In this document: positions 48,634 through 58,956 of the stretch, in pieces
Position numbering within the stretch: the stretch's first letter is position 1
Layout of the letters: every line of letters starts with the position of its first letter
From: Rusavskia elegans
Lineage: Eukaryota > Ascomycota > Lecanoromycetes > Teloschistales > Teloschistaceae
Reading direction: 5' to 3'
Assembly (NCBI GenBank): GCA_011316305.1
Contig: SAUG01000050.1
Coordinates: forward strand, 124,001 to 188,000
Length of the DNA stretch: 64,000 nucleotides
Notes under the pieces: model-generated
Database searches by the model: none
The model's input: only the letters and a program-made list of their open reading frames with translations
What the model was told of the DNA's origin: nothing
Translations under genes and position numbers: made by a program

Positions 48634-49390
48634 AGTCGCCGTGCCGAAGCTCAATGGCGGGTTGAGAGAAAAGAAAGAACGATGACCGACTCCAACCACG
48701 TACTCGATGAATGGGTGAATTTCGAGCGATGGGTTTGGCCGAGGTATGACGTCGCGTAGTTCTAGCAACTGCGAAAGGCTTCAAGAAGCTTGGCAACTCA
48801 TTCCTAGAAACACCCACCTTTGTCGTATCGAGAAATCAGGCGTGTTAACACCGCACAACAGTCGATACTTCGATATACGATATCGATCTAGCGGCTGCTG
48901 AGATCTTACTATACAGCCGCCAACTCTACAGAGTAATTGTAGTGATACAGCATTGTGGTGCAACAGTAGTCGCTGTGTGTTGCTGTGTATCTCATGGAAA
49001 GTGACTGTCTTTCCTATCGCTCACGGCTTCTTAACAGGATATGCCCACGAGCCTCTGGTCAGTCGCCAGCTGACTGCCCAATATGCTTCTCGCGTTAGCT
49101 GGATCTGGATCATAGACTGCAGCAGAATGGCAAGTCTATTCCTTTGTTCCTATTCAGTGTACACTATCTTGTTCTCTTCACACTAGACTATGCTATTGTA
49201 GACGTTCACAATGCTCCTTTGTGAAGTTCATTTGAACAAGGCTTCATAGATCACAGACAAAGTGGTTTGTATATATGTGGGAATCCCCCCCAAAGGCGCA
49301 GGCTCCGTAAGTCAACTTCGCGACCATTCGTCTCTTTTCCAGCAAACAAATCTCTCTCCACGTACATACCTCTCAGCAGCACTCATCAGG
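48634..49390. promoter_or_regulatory. Shared upstream region of PrpD-family and SET-domain genes
   Basis: About 0.76 kb between divergent starts. The SET-side leader may contain further non-coding exon sequence. No specific site recognised. Confidence 0.4.
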
Positions 49391-51386
49391 ATGGGTCTCA
49401 GATTATACTCCAGGCAGAGCCTTTCTTCTCCAGTCCTCTCCCAATCATATACACGTACATACGATCGCAAGTTCAAAGAAGACAATAAAATCACACATAG
49501 ACCACACAAGGGCAAGGCATCGCCAAAGACTCGCAACGGTTTGCAGCGAATTTCCAAAGCTCGACTCAATCATTGGCAAAAATGTCTCTCCAAGATGGAA
49601 AACATGTTCAGCACGCTTATGAACGTGCTGAGAAAAGCGAAATCACAAGCAGGTCTCCTTGGCATTGTAGATCAACAATGGAGATCCAATCATTCCCTTT
49701 CACCCTTCATGATCATTGATCAATCGCGAGCTAGCCACTGCGACATTGTTACGACGCTCATGGGCCGGATCTACGGCGATATCGAGAGCGCACGTATAAC
49801 TAGACAAGCCAACGCCAAGCTCCAGGGACGTCTCTCGTCCATGCTTTCCAGCGAGGATCAGATCGTCCATCAGGTTCTCGGTAAGTATATCTTTTGTTTG
49901 TTTCCTAGCAAACATTGGCTAACAATGTATTGCAGAGTATACCGCTTCTTGGTTACAAGTAGAAAACAATATCATATGCGGCAGAACGATATCTGTACCC
50001 ACCAGCGTGCCATCTGAGGTCAGCCATGTCTGCAAGAGATTTGCGAGCGTCAAGTCTGCACACGGCTGGATGACTCTCTCTATCCTTGCTCATTCCGAGA
50101 GCTTCCGCAATGCCTGCCGCACATTCGATACGCCACTGTGGGACCAGCTGATGCACGATATCGCCCAGAACCATGTCAGTCTCGAGCTTTTCTTCAAGGT
50201 CCGAGGCCTCGACTGGGCAACACCCCTCCGCAGCGTCGCTCACCTGATCCCAGGACAAGAGTTTGTCTCATACCTGCAGTCTCAGGAAAAGCGTGAGCTA
50301 CAAAATATCTACCTCCAAACACCCCACAGCTACGTCGTTCCCAAAGCAGACGGAATCCTCCAGCGCCCACACTATCAAAGCATACTTCATCTGAACATCT
50401 CATCCAACACGTACGACTCCAAAACCTTCCCCGTGGACCCCTCCATCCGCACTCAAAACGACGGCGCTTGCGAAAGCTGCGGACGCGCTTTCTGTGATTG
50501 CGAGCCTTTTACCTGTGACAAGATGACCCGACCCCTTACCGAGCTGATCCACTGCTCCGCTGACAAAGGCATAGGAGTCCGGACACTCCAACGCATCGAA
50601 GCGGGCGACGTTCTGGACGAATACGTGGGTGAGCTAAAGCGCGCAAGCACCGTCGCCGACCAAACCTACGCTATGGAACTGGAGGGTCTCCCAGCAGGCC
50701 ACCCTTCCCGCAATGACAGCAATCCTATCCTCATCGATGCACAGGTATACGGTAATTGGACGCGATATATCAACGCGTCTTGCAATCCGTCGCTGAAGTT
50801 CGCCGCTGCGAGGATCGGCGGCAAGCATCGGATCATGGTTGTTGCCATCCGGGACATCAACACCTTCGAGGAATTGACCATCGGATACGGTGACAACTAC
50901 TGGCTCGGATCCGACACCAAGATGTGCGAATGCCATGAAGAAAACTGCAGACACGCCACCATGGCGCAGAAGGAAAAAGCCAGATGGGGTTGTGCGCATG
51001 CTTCTCAGAACACCCAACGTTCACACTCAACAAGAAGGATCGTATTCGATGTGAATGCCGACAGGATGGATACAGATTCCAATCCTCCCCTCGCTCATTT
51101 CCCCAACCAGAATAACAGGAACCAGAATCCCCAACGCGTTGGCGGCAAGAAGAGGAAAAGATCATCAAGACCGGGCCCGCCGTCGAATCTGGTTCACCAC
51201 CCGAGTCCGTACCCGAATATCGGAGCGGTATCTTCCTCGCAAAATAACAACCATCGGAACCCTCGTCACGGCGGCGGCAACAGGGTAACGGGGCAGCTGG
51301 CATCTGCCCTCCATGCGGCCTCAGGTAGGCAAGGACCCAACCCAAGGCGAAACATCCCCGCGTGTCCTGCACCGATACGGAGGTAG
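49391..51386 (+). CDS. SET-domain protein, probable lysine methyltransferase
   Basis: Model join(49391..49880, 49936..51386), 646 aa. The N-terminal half is helical and basic without a named domain. The C-terminal half has a Cys-rich pre-SET-like piece (CESCGRAFCDCEPFTC), then a SET core: KGIGVRTLQRIEAGDVLDEY, the pseudoknot strand RYINASCNPSLKF (NASC in place of the usual NHSC) and ELTIGYGDNYW with the catalytic Tyr. A post-SET-type CECHEENCRH follows. The tail (about 150 residues) is Asn/Arg/Pro-rich with a KKRKRSSRP nuclear-signal-like motif. This arrangement is found in many fungal SET proteins of unknown target; histone methylation is possible but not shown. Start: ATG 49391 is chosen; the frame is open to 49262 and a further upstream exon is possible. 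Divergent from the PrpD gene. Confidence 0.8.
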
Positions 51387-51971
51387 AGGAAGCAACAGCA
51401 CATACAGCGCTGAGCGCATTGATGGAAAGAGCGGTAAGTCTTACTGGTAAGCCTGCGCTCTTTCTTTACGTATATATGATTCCATGTCCGTTCATGACGT
51501 CTCTTTTATGTCCAGAATATATTCCTTTTTTTTATACTAAGTGTCGATCCTCTCTCGCTGTTCCCAGGTGAGTGTATCCTCCGCTTTAGAGTCTTTGCAT
51601 TCACTAGTCGCTCTCTTGGGCGCTGGAGAACATCTTGGAACCATGTTTTTCGGCGAACTTGTCCTTTAGCTGCTCAGTGGCGCCCAGCATCATTCAAGCC
51701 TTCTTTGATCAAACAACATAAGTAGCAGCCACAACTATTGAAAAAGAATTTGCCACCCAAAACCCAAACCTCAAGTACAATGAAAACCCACAAAGAAACC
51801 CACTTCCTTTCCCATTGAAAATGATAATCTACGAGACCGTTGAATGCCTTAACACTATCAAATCCGTGTCCACGCATGTAATTTCCCTAACCAAAAGCAA
51901 CTGAGTCAATCGAGTTGTACAAATCCGTATCCAAAAATCGGACACCTTTGAAAAAATGTGATCTGAAAGGC
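51387..51971. other. Intergenic, 3' region of SET gene
   Basis: No gene recognised. Contains a T-rich stretch near 51525-51535. Confidence 0.4.
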
Positions 51972-51978
51972 AAAAAAA
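51972..51978 (-). terminator. Pol III terminator of tRNA-Lys
   Basis: A run of seven T on the minus strand begins 6 nt after the tRNA 3' end, as expected for RNA polymerase III termination. Confidence 0.8.
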
Positions 51979-51983
51979 TTATT

Positions 51984-52074
51984 CGCCCGATGAGGGACTC
52001 GAACCCTCAGCCTTGAGATTCCCGAATCGACATTCGTAAAAGTCTCACGCGCTAACCAATTGTGCCAACCGGGC
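51984..52074 (-). tRNA. tRNA-Lys(UUU) with intron
   Basis: The minus strand folds as a complete tRNA. Acceptor stem GCCCGGT pairs with ATCGGGC (one G-U), discriminator G. The D arm reads GGCACAATTGGTTAGC, the anticodon stem TGAGA pairs with TCTCA, and the T arm is GAGGG-TTCGAGT-CCCTC. The anticodon loop is CTTTTA..A, giving anticodon TTT (Lys). A 17-nt intron (52020-52036) lies at the canonical position after base 37. Internal A and B box promoters are within the gene. Confidence 0.93.
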
Positions 52075-52519
52075 GATCAATTTAATGTTCTGCAAATGCA
52101 TAATACTCACATTTTGTCCAATACAAGAAAAAAGGTGCTTGTTGACGCCTCAGTTCCTGTCACAACGATAAGAAAGCGCTAACCTGATTTGTATTTCTAT
52201 TGCGTCGAAAAACATCATCCGGCTCAGCCAAAAGATATCAGCGCCCTTTTCCTTTTTGTGTATCTATCTATCCTGATCACTTTGTCGGCACCTACCGATT
52301 TCGCTACTTGCAAAGACACTGTAGCAAAAATGCTATAAGCAGGAGGAACCTTGCAGCAGAGAAGTATCGAATGTAGATGCCTCCAATCATCCAATTCAAT
52401 CAATCCTGTTGTCGCACCACGCACAGTATCTGTCTCACTCTCTTCGAGCAACATTTACATCCATCACACATGTAATCCGCCCACCTCCCTTTCATCTTCC
52501 CTCTCCAAACAAAATCCAC
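52075..52519. other. Intergenic
   Basis: 445 bp between the tRNA and the 3' end of the cupin gene. No feature recognised. Confidence 0.4.
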
Positions 52520-53098
52520 TCACGCCCCATCCCTTCCCCTTTGCCCACAAAACCACGCCAACCCGCCCTCCCTTGTTCGAAACCTCACCACCGCGCCTTT
52601 GGGAAAGAAAAACGTATCCCCCTTCTTCGCCTCCACCTCATCCTTAACCACATCCTCGCCATTGGCGTCCTTGAGCTGCGAGATCTGCATGTCGCCTTCG
52701 AGCAGGATTTTCATTTCGTCGTAGGTGTAGGTGTAGATGAGTTCGGGGCCGGGTTCGAGGCGGTAGAAGCCTGCGGAGATGGGGTTGGTGGGGCGGTCGC
52801 TGTTGTTGTTAGCTGGGTGTTTGTCTTATCCGGGGGGTGTTGTTTTGAGGGGCAAGTGCAGGGGGGTTGCGTGGGGAAGGATTTTGGAAGATTGGTATTA
52901 ACGAATGGATGGATGGATTGAGATGGATTGAGAGGAAAGGGCTTACCTGGAGAAGACGTCGCCGAGGAAGGCGTTACCGTTGGCTATGAGAGGAGGTTTG
53001 AACTCGGATTGGGCATTTGCGAAGTAGGAGAATGGTGGGACTGAGGATTTCGAGTCCGAGGTGGTGGGGGCGGAGGATTCGGTGGTTGAACCCATCAT
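52520..53098 (-). CDS. Small cupin-domain protein (EutQ-like), 143 aa
   Basis: Model complement(52520..52799, 52947..53098). Two adjacent in-frame ATGs (53098 and 53095). A Ser/Thr-rich start (GSTTESSAPTTSDSK) leads to a single cupin barrel: ANGNAFLGDVF, RPTNPISAGFYRLEPGPELIYTYTYDEMKILLEGD, a turn, then KKGDTFFFPKGAVVRF and the C-terminal FCGQRGRDGA seen in many small fungal cupins related to ethanolamine-utilisation EutQ. The metal-binding His pattern of enzyme cupins is not evident (YTYDEM where HxHxxxE would be), so catalytic activity is doubtful. No signal peptide. Function unknown. Intron 52800-52946 (147 nt) ends in CAACAG. Confidence 0.85.
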
Positions 53099-53878
53099 TA
53101 GTTGAGGATTGGATTGATTTTTAGCAGTATAACGGTCGAAGAGATGTAGGTCCCTGAGATTTAAGTTAAATCGGAAAGGTTGGAAAGTAGAGCAGCCGAA
53201 GAGAGTTCCTTGTGGAGGGTCAATTGATTATCGATTGGATTCAAAGCTATCGATCCGGCGCGTTCACTTGAGGAAAAAGAGACAAGAGCTGTTGAGAGGC
53301 AGCAGGAAGGATGTAATTATCGAGTGAAGAAAGAGTAAATAAGCTCTCTGTGCGACAATACAGCTGGCTCTTATCAGCTCTGAATGCTTGGGAATGCCAT
53401 ATGACGTACTTCTGAACCCTGGAGGATTCGGGAATTGTTTGCCTAATTAGGCAATTGTTCTCGACATCAGAGTTGCCAAGGAGTTGTATGGTGTGTTGCG
53501 TGGAGCGACAACGTTCACGCGTGAGCATGTAGATGAAACAAATATCGTAGTCAAAGAACATCCCTCTAAATTAGGTCCGGATTCAGGGGTTAGACTGCCA
53601 TTAATACCCAGCGTGGCCATGAGTAAGCGACTTTATATCATTGAATGATGCTCCGTAGCAGTGCAGCTATCATAGAAGAATCAACCCAACCCAGAGACTG
53701 CTGGTCCTATGATCGTGGGACCCAAACACACTCGCCTCGCTCAAAACGCAACAGAGTGACAAGAGGGGCTGGAAATCCGGTCAGCGACAGCAGCAATAGA
53801 CAGCACAAGGTACAAGCCATTATGCTCCAGGGATGCAGTCGACCAAATAAATCCAAGTACACATGCAGCTCCAACTTC
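53099..53878. other. Intergenic, about 0.8 kb
   Basis: Upstream of the cupin gene and downstream of the zinc-cluster gene. No gene recognised. Confidence 0.4.
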
Positions 53879-56387
53879 TCATCCAAGCAGGACCTCCCAA
53901 TTCCAATCCTTCATTACACCTACCCAATGCAACCTCCCTCTGACCGTCCTTTCATAATCGAGATCCTCTATACTCTCGGATGACCTTCTCTTCAATCCAC
54001 TGGGAGGCATGTTTCGAGCCATCTGCGTCTCTGGGACATGCGGTGGTCTTGTCCCACTGGAACGGTCGTTGCTCAAGCCGGCTTCGTCCCCACTGAGCCC
54101 TCTTGGCGGTCTCTCACGTATAGATTGGCCATGCGCAGAGCGTCCTTTCGACCGCGGCGAACGTACTGTACGTAAAGCGAGCCGAGCTTTCTCCGACTCA
54201 TCAGCATCACGCCGATCCCATACCTCTTTCACCACCTCCCAGCATCGGTCGATATTGCCAATCAACATCCGTCTCATCATGGCTGCCCATCGATCCTCCA
54301 CCCAAGCTCGGTCTTCATTACTGGCCAATTCGCATCCTGCCGCTAGAAGAGGGTAGATCTGGATGATGATGACCCTGGAGCTCAGTGGAACCTTTAGCAG
54401 ATACACAATGACTTTCCGCGCCAGCTCTTCGGACGGTATGGACGGAATTTCTGGCACCGCTTGATGCAAGTACAGCAATGTCGCCCAACGGTATGCTTCG
54501 GCTGTGTCCAAGCTGTGCTGGATGTCGGATGTCTGGTCCTCAGGCGCTTCGAAACAATCGGCTGCATCCCAAGTCTCAACCGCCGTCTTCAAGTCATTCG
54601 CTTGTAAGATGATGTTGATTGAATTCCTGTGAGTTTTGCGGACCCTGCGGACCAGATTGGCGACTCGACCGATGAGCGGGAAGAGTGTGGAGGCGCATCC
54701 CATGAGAGGATCAACTTCCTGTTGATTCACCAAAGGGCCGACTGAAGCATGGAGTGCATACTCGAAATCGGTGGAATCATCATCATCGACGGATGTCAGT
54801 CGAGCTATGACATCCATATAGACCCACGTGCTGCACAAGAACCTGAGTCTCTTCATTTCGTGTGGCGTCAAGGTGTTATTCCTAGCATCAGCAAGAGCGT
54901 GGCTGACCATTGCTTTGGCTCCTCGAAGATGCGCTATACCCGTCGAGATATGCCGGTCCCAGGATTCAGAGAATGCGAGCGCAAGCGTTGTGGCCAAGGC
55001 TGCGTCTACACGTATACTGCCGTTACGGATCCCGCTTCCCAAGTATTTGACACTTTTCCTCATGTGCACGAGTCCTTCGTATCTCATTTTCTGCCGGTTC
55101 TTCGACGTGTGAAAGGCAGTCATGGATACTATGGCATGGTAGAGTGCCGGCGAGTCTTGTGCAAGAGGCCAGATTGTGGTCCGCCATGGGTTCTCCGTGG
55201 GACCATCCTTGACGCTCAGGATACCGCAGGTTTGCTGGTCGAACCGCATCAGCAACATCTCTGGGCTTCTGGACGACATCTTTGGGAAGGAGTAAATGTC
55301 GCCTTTGGAGATCGAATTCTCGGAAGAGGCGGATGACTGGGAGCTCGAAGGAGAAGGCCAACCTATCAGCCTGTCATTGGTGATCTCCGGTGGACGTATG
55401 ATTTCTTCGACTTGATCGTCTTGCTGAGAAGTTTCGAGGTGGAGCTGTGTACCTGTGTCAAAAGTAGTGGAATTACCCACAGACTGCTCCGTGTGAAAGG
55501 GGTCCACGGTAGCGCTACCAAAATTTGCAACTGGGGGAAACCGCTGTATGTGCTGTGATGAGGTACTTGATAATGCCGTTATTGTTCGAAGCGTGCTTCC
55601 ATCGTCAAGGAATGAGCTCTCGATATCGGTCTCGATGTAAGGATCGAAGTCGTAGTGCAAGGATTGGGGACCAAGATTGTAATACTCATACGGTATCGGG
55701 CCATCCTTTGCTGTATGAGACAGCGTCGAGAAAGTTGGGGGTGGTCCTCGGTTGTCAGGAGGTATTGAGGACAGCGGGCAGCAAGCACAAGTAGCTGGAG
55801 GAGTGGCCAGACCGGACACGACTTCATTATCCAATACATCTGTACCATCAGGTCCAAATGCTGTCTGTTGCGGATGACTGGCAGTAGCGGTCAAGGATGT
55901 TGCTGTTGAAGCCATCGGGTTGTCTGTCATGGGCCATGACGGAATGGTAGCATTCGGAGGGTTCGGGGACGGGATTGGCTTTGTGGTAAAGGTGGAATCT
56001 TCGAAGGCGCGCCATTTGAATTCCTTCTTATAGCCACCGCAATTGACATTCCTTTTTTGGCATTGCTGGCATGAGGGTTTGATCTCGTCGCACTTCAATC
56101 GTTTTGCTTTACAGGTAATGCAACCTGTGTACGGATGAGCATGACCACGATCGAAGGAAGCCGCCCCTTCCGAAGAGAGGATGCAAGCAGTGCAATGACA
56201 TACCGTTACGGCTTTTGGATTGTTTCGGTTTGGCAACACCGTCGGCCTTGGAGAGGGTCTTGTCGACGGTCTTGGGTTGCTTCTTCTGTGGCTTGATTGG
56301 CACCTTCTTCGCTTTTCCGAAGTCAATTGGCGGCGAGAGGACTGGAGAGGGTGGGAATGCTGAGGGGGGAATGGTGATTGTCTCCAT
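53879..56387 (-). CDS. Zn2Cys6 transcription factor with Fungal_trans_2-type domain
   Basis: Predicted nuclear regulator. Model complement(53879..56124, 56204..56387), 809 aa. ATG 56387 starts METITIPPSAFPPSP; the first exon is Pro/Lys-rich and reads straight into the finger through a 79-nt intron placed just before it. The zinc cluster is GCITCKAKRLKCDEIKPSC..C......C, the standard CX2CX6CX6CX2CX6C spacing. A long Pro/Ser-rich linker follows. From about residue 340 a helical region (MLLMRFDQQTCGILSVKDGP, then PLAQDSPALYHAIVSMTAFH) matches the Fungal_trans_2 (DUF3468) family. The tail contains SPRSKGRSAHGQ-type basic sequence. No co-directional pathway genes sit beside it; targets cannot be inferred. 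The frame also stays open through the intron, so a longer ORF starting inside it is an artefact. Confidence 0.93.
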
Positions 56388-57572
56388 GTGCTTTCTTGGT
56401 GCCCACCAAGTCAGGACTCTGGTGGTTTCTTGGGCAGGCAGACCAGGATGGAGATCATACTTGACTGTGTGCGAGGTGAGGGAGGTAAAGCAGGGTAATT
56501 GTAAATGGTCCACTGGATTGTTGCAGCAGAGAGTGACTCCTCATGCCGTACAGCGCGTGTGTGCGTGGTGCAATGATACGGCTAGTAAGATACGTGGTGG
56601 GGTGATGTGAGGTCACGGTGGTTCTGAGAATCTGAAGGGCGAAGCGTAATTATTAGGTAAGCTTGGGTAAGGTAAGATCCCCACCGCGACACGCCAAGGG
56701 TGTCTCTCTCTCCACTGGGTCAGGCCCCCGGCTCCAGGCGCCTTTATCGGATCTTAAGTAGGTACCTTACTTACCTTGTCCTTGACTAGCCCAGAGAGAC
56801 AGCCCGAGGGAACGGTACAGAAAATCGTTGGCGTGGAACAACTTAGAAGGTTAATAATACATGATATCTCTCTCGGCCGTTGCCAATTCGCATACAAACC
56901 GTCAGATGGTGCACGCTCGGTTGTTATGCGAGCGTGGAAGGCATTAGGCAGTCCAAGCATCTGTATCTCACCGTGTTTGTGTGATGTGAGCAATCCGTTC
57001 CGTGTCCCAGCCACTGGGTGCACCTGATGCTGCTTCCCGCTGGGACGAACGATGATCCAGTGAATATCAGGTGGAGACAATCTGAACCACACTTGCTCAC
57101 GCGTCAAGCAGGACAATATATGAAATACCTGGAAACCTGCCTAGAGCTGACTATCGGCACGGGAAGAAAGCAAAATCGCTTCGCTCCTGCTTTTCGGACG
57201 GACCAGCAATCGAGATCGGGTTGTTTACATTTGGGGAGCCGTGTAGTGGCATTTGTCAAGGACGATCTGGCGCACACTCGAGATGCATGGTAGCGTTGCA
57301 GGTGATTTGATGGTGGATAACGTTATGCTGTGACACCCAAAATAGAGTTGGACACGAAAGAAAACATGATAGAAATACTCAAATACAGATGCTAGGGAAA
57401 TGAATCTGTTTCCCCCATGAATATCGTGACATCGTACCTTGCGCCTTACCAAATAGACCTGCATTCCGGATCCCCCGAAGGAGTGCCGTTGAATACTGAA
57501 ATCAAGTGGCCGCTTAGATGACGCGGAAAGCGTCGTAGATGACTGGGAAAGCATCAGATCAGTATTGGCGGC
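56388..57572. other. Intergenic, about 1.2 kb
   Basis: Upstream of the zinc-cluster gene. Repeated GGTAAGGTAAG and TAGGTACCTTACTTACCTTG sequence occurs near 56655-56780. A 120-codon minus-strand frame at 56754-57116 has no signature. Confidence 0.4.
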
Positions 57573-58476
57573 TCAATACCAGGTCTTGATCACGATACCT
57601 TCTGTTCCCCGTCGCACACCGCTTGCAACCCACATACCCGTGTTCAGAATCAGGTATCTCGCGTCTCCCGTCTCCATGTGGACGTTCACTCTGAAGGAGT
57701 ATGTCTTTGGGTCGACCTCGTCGATTTGTGTGGGGTCTTCAAGTTTCTCCAAAACGTCTCGGGGGCCAACTCGCCAACCGTCCATCTTGACGGCAATGAA
57801 GGCAGGTGGGTGATCGTGGGTTTGTAGTAGGTAGTTGGCGTCGATGTGGGTCGACAGGTCGGGCGCAATGAGCTGCGAGTCTTGGCCGCCGGGCTAACAT
57901 GAGATGATCAGCGACTTTCGACTGGTTCGCTACAATGGTTACTCACAACGACAGTACCCTTGCCGAAACGGCCATTCCAGTGACCACTGACGAAGCTGAC
58001 CCAATTGCGCTGGCCCCAGATGCCTGGTCCGACGGATATCTTGGGGTTCAGCTGCACGCTCATCTGGAAGTCACGCTCCAGCTGGGGCTTCGGAATCGGG
58101 AAAGACTGAGGAGCGGACGAGGTGGAGCCTTGGAAACCGTTGACCATGGTATCGAGATCGCGTTTCTTGTGCGATTTTGCCGGAGTGTGCTGGGTAGGTG
58201 TGCCATTGACCGCTTCAAGGAGAATGGGATTGTCCGGGTTATGCTCCTTCATGGCGTTAAGGTAGGCAGGGCACTCGAGGAGATGGGCACGTTGGCGACT
58301 GGTATTTTTGGCCCGAATGGAGTGACAGTGGACGCATTGTGCGGAGAGGCACTGTGGACGGTGAGTGCGATGCCGCAGCCTGGTCGGGAGTGCAGAAGCG
58401 ATCGTACCTTGTCAGACTCCTTGGCTCTGAACTCGATATAAGCAGCATGGATGTCTCCGTCCCCGATGCGACCCAT
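57573..58476 (-). CDS. BED-like zinc finger plus DUF3237 protein, 264 aa
   Basis: Model complement(57573..57893, 57947..58351, 58408..58476). Exon 1 gives MGRIGDGDIHAAYIEFRAK; exon 2 adds CVHCHSIRAKNTSRQRAHLL followed by EC, a CX2C...HX4C array like BED fingers. Then comes a basic linker and, from about residue 110, a DUF3237 barrel (RDFQMSVQLNPKISVGPGIW, HWNGRFGKGTVV, GGQDSQLIAPDLSTHIDANY, MDGWRVGPRDVLEKL, YLILNTGMWVASGVRRG). DUF3237 proteins are common in bacteria and fungi and have no firm biochemical role. The finger suggests DNA binding, an unusual partner for this barrel. Introns of 53 and 56 nt have good GT..AG ends (GTACGA..CCACAG; GTGAGT..GTTAG). Start chosen at 58476; an upstream in-frame ATG at 58590 would add 38 residues. 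Confidence 0.85.
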
Positions 58477-58956
58477 TTTTCTCGTTTGAGCCACTGCTCG
58501 TATAATACGGGTCTTGTCACAGTAGTCGGTGACTGGATCCGTACAGAGTAGCGGAAAAGAAAGAAGCTGTAAGGAATTCAGCCGCGCCAAGATTACATAA
58601 TCCGAGCCACTGAAGAGTACCTAACTGCTCTCGTCATGCAACCATCTACTTATTAACAACGTATAATGTTTCAGTATTTATTATTACAGCGAAGTCCTAT
58701 GCCTAAGTACCTACGGCTATACGGTCTCATTTGCAATTGGTTTTCGACATGACGAGCTGCTCAGAGCTCCTGGGTAGGCACGGTCGTAGTATTTTAGGAA
58801 GTATAATATTCTATTGAAACCTTATACTCTATGAAACAGTGCTGCCTATGGCTCTTTATTTATCTGCAATCTAAGTCGGACATTACGATGTCCCATACCC
58901 TCCAAACAATTGATATGAAGACAAGGTCCTCGCATCAGCACAACAACACCCATCCC
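58477..58956. other. Intergenic, AT-rich
   Basis: 480 bp with TA-rich stretches around 58650-58870. No gene recognised. Confidence 0.4.

Noticed and set aside
51984..52074. tRNA-Lys as a mitochondrial or degenerate tRNA
   Set aside because: All stems pair, the intron is at the canonical nuclear position and a T run follows, so it is a normal nuclear gene.
56109..56326. Apparent longer start of the zinc-cluster protein at 56326
   Set aside because: This part runs through the 56125-56203 intron and is out of frame with the conserved upstream exon; splicing from 56387 gives a better N-terminus.
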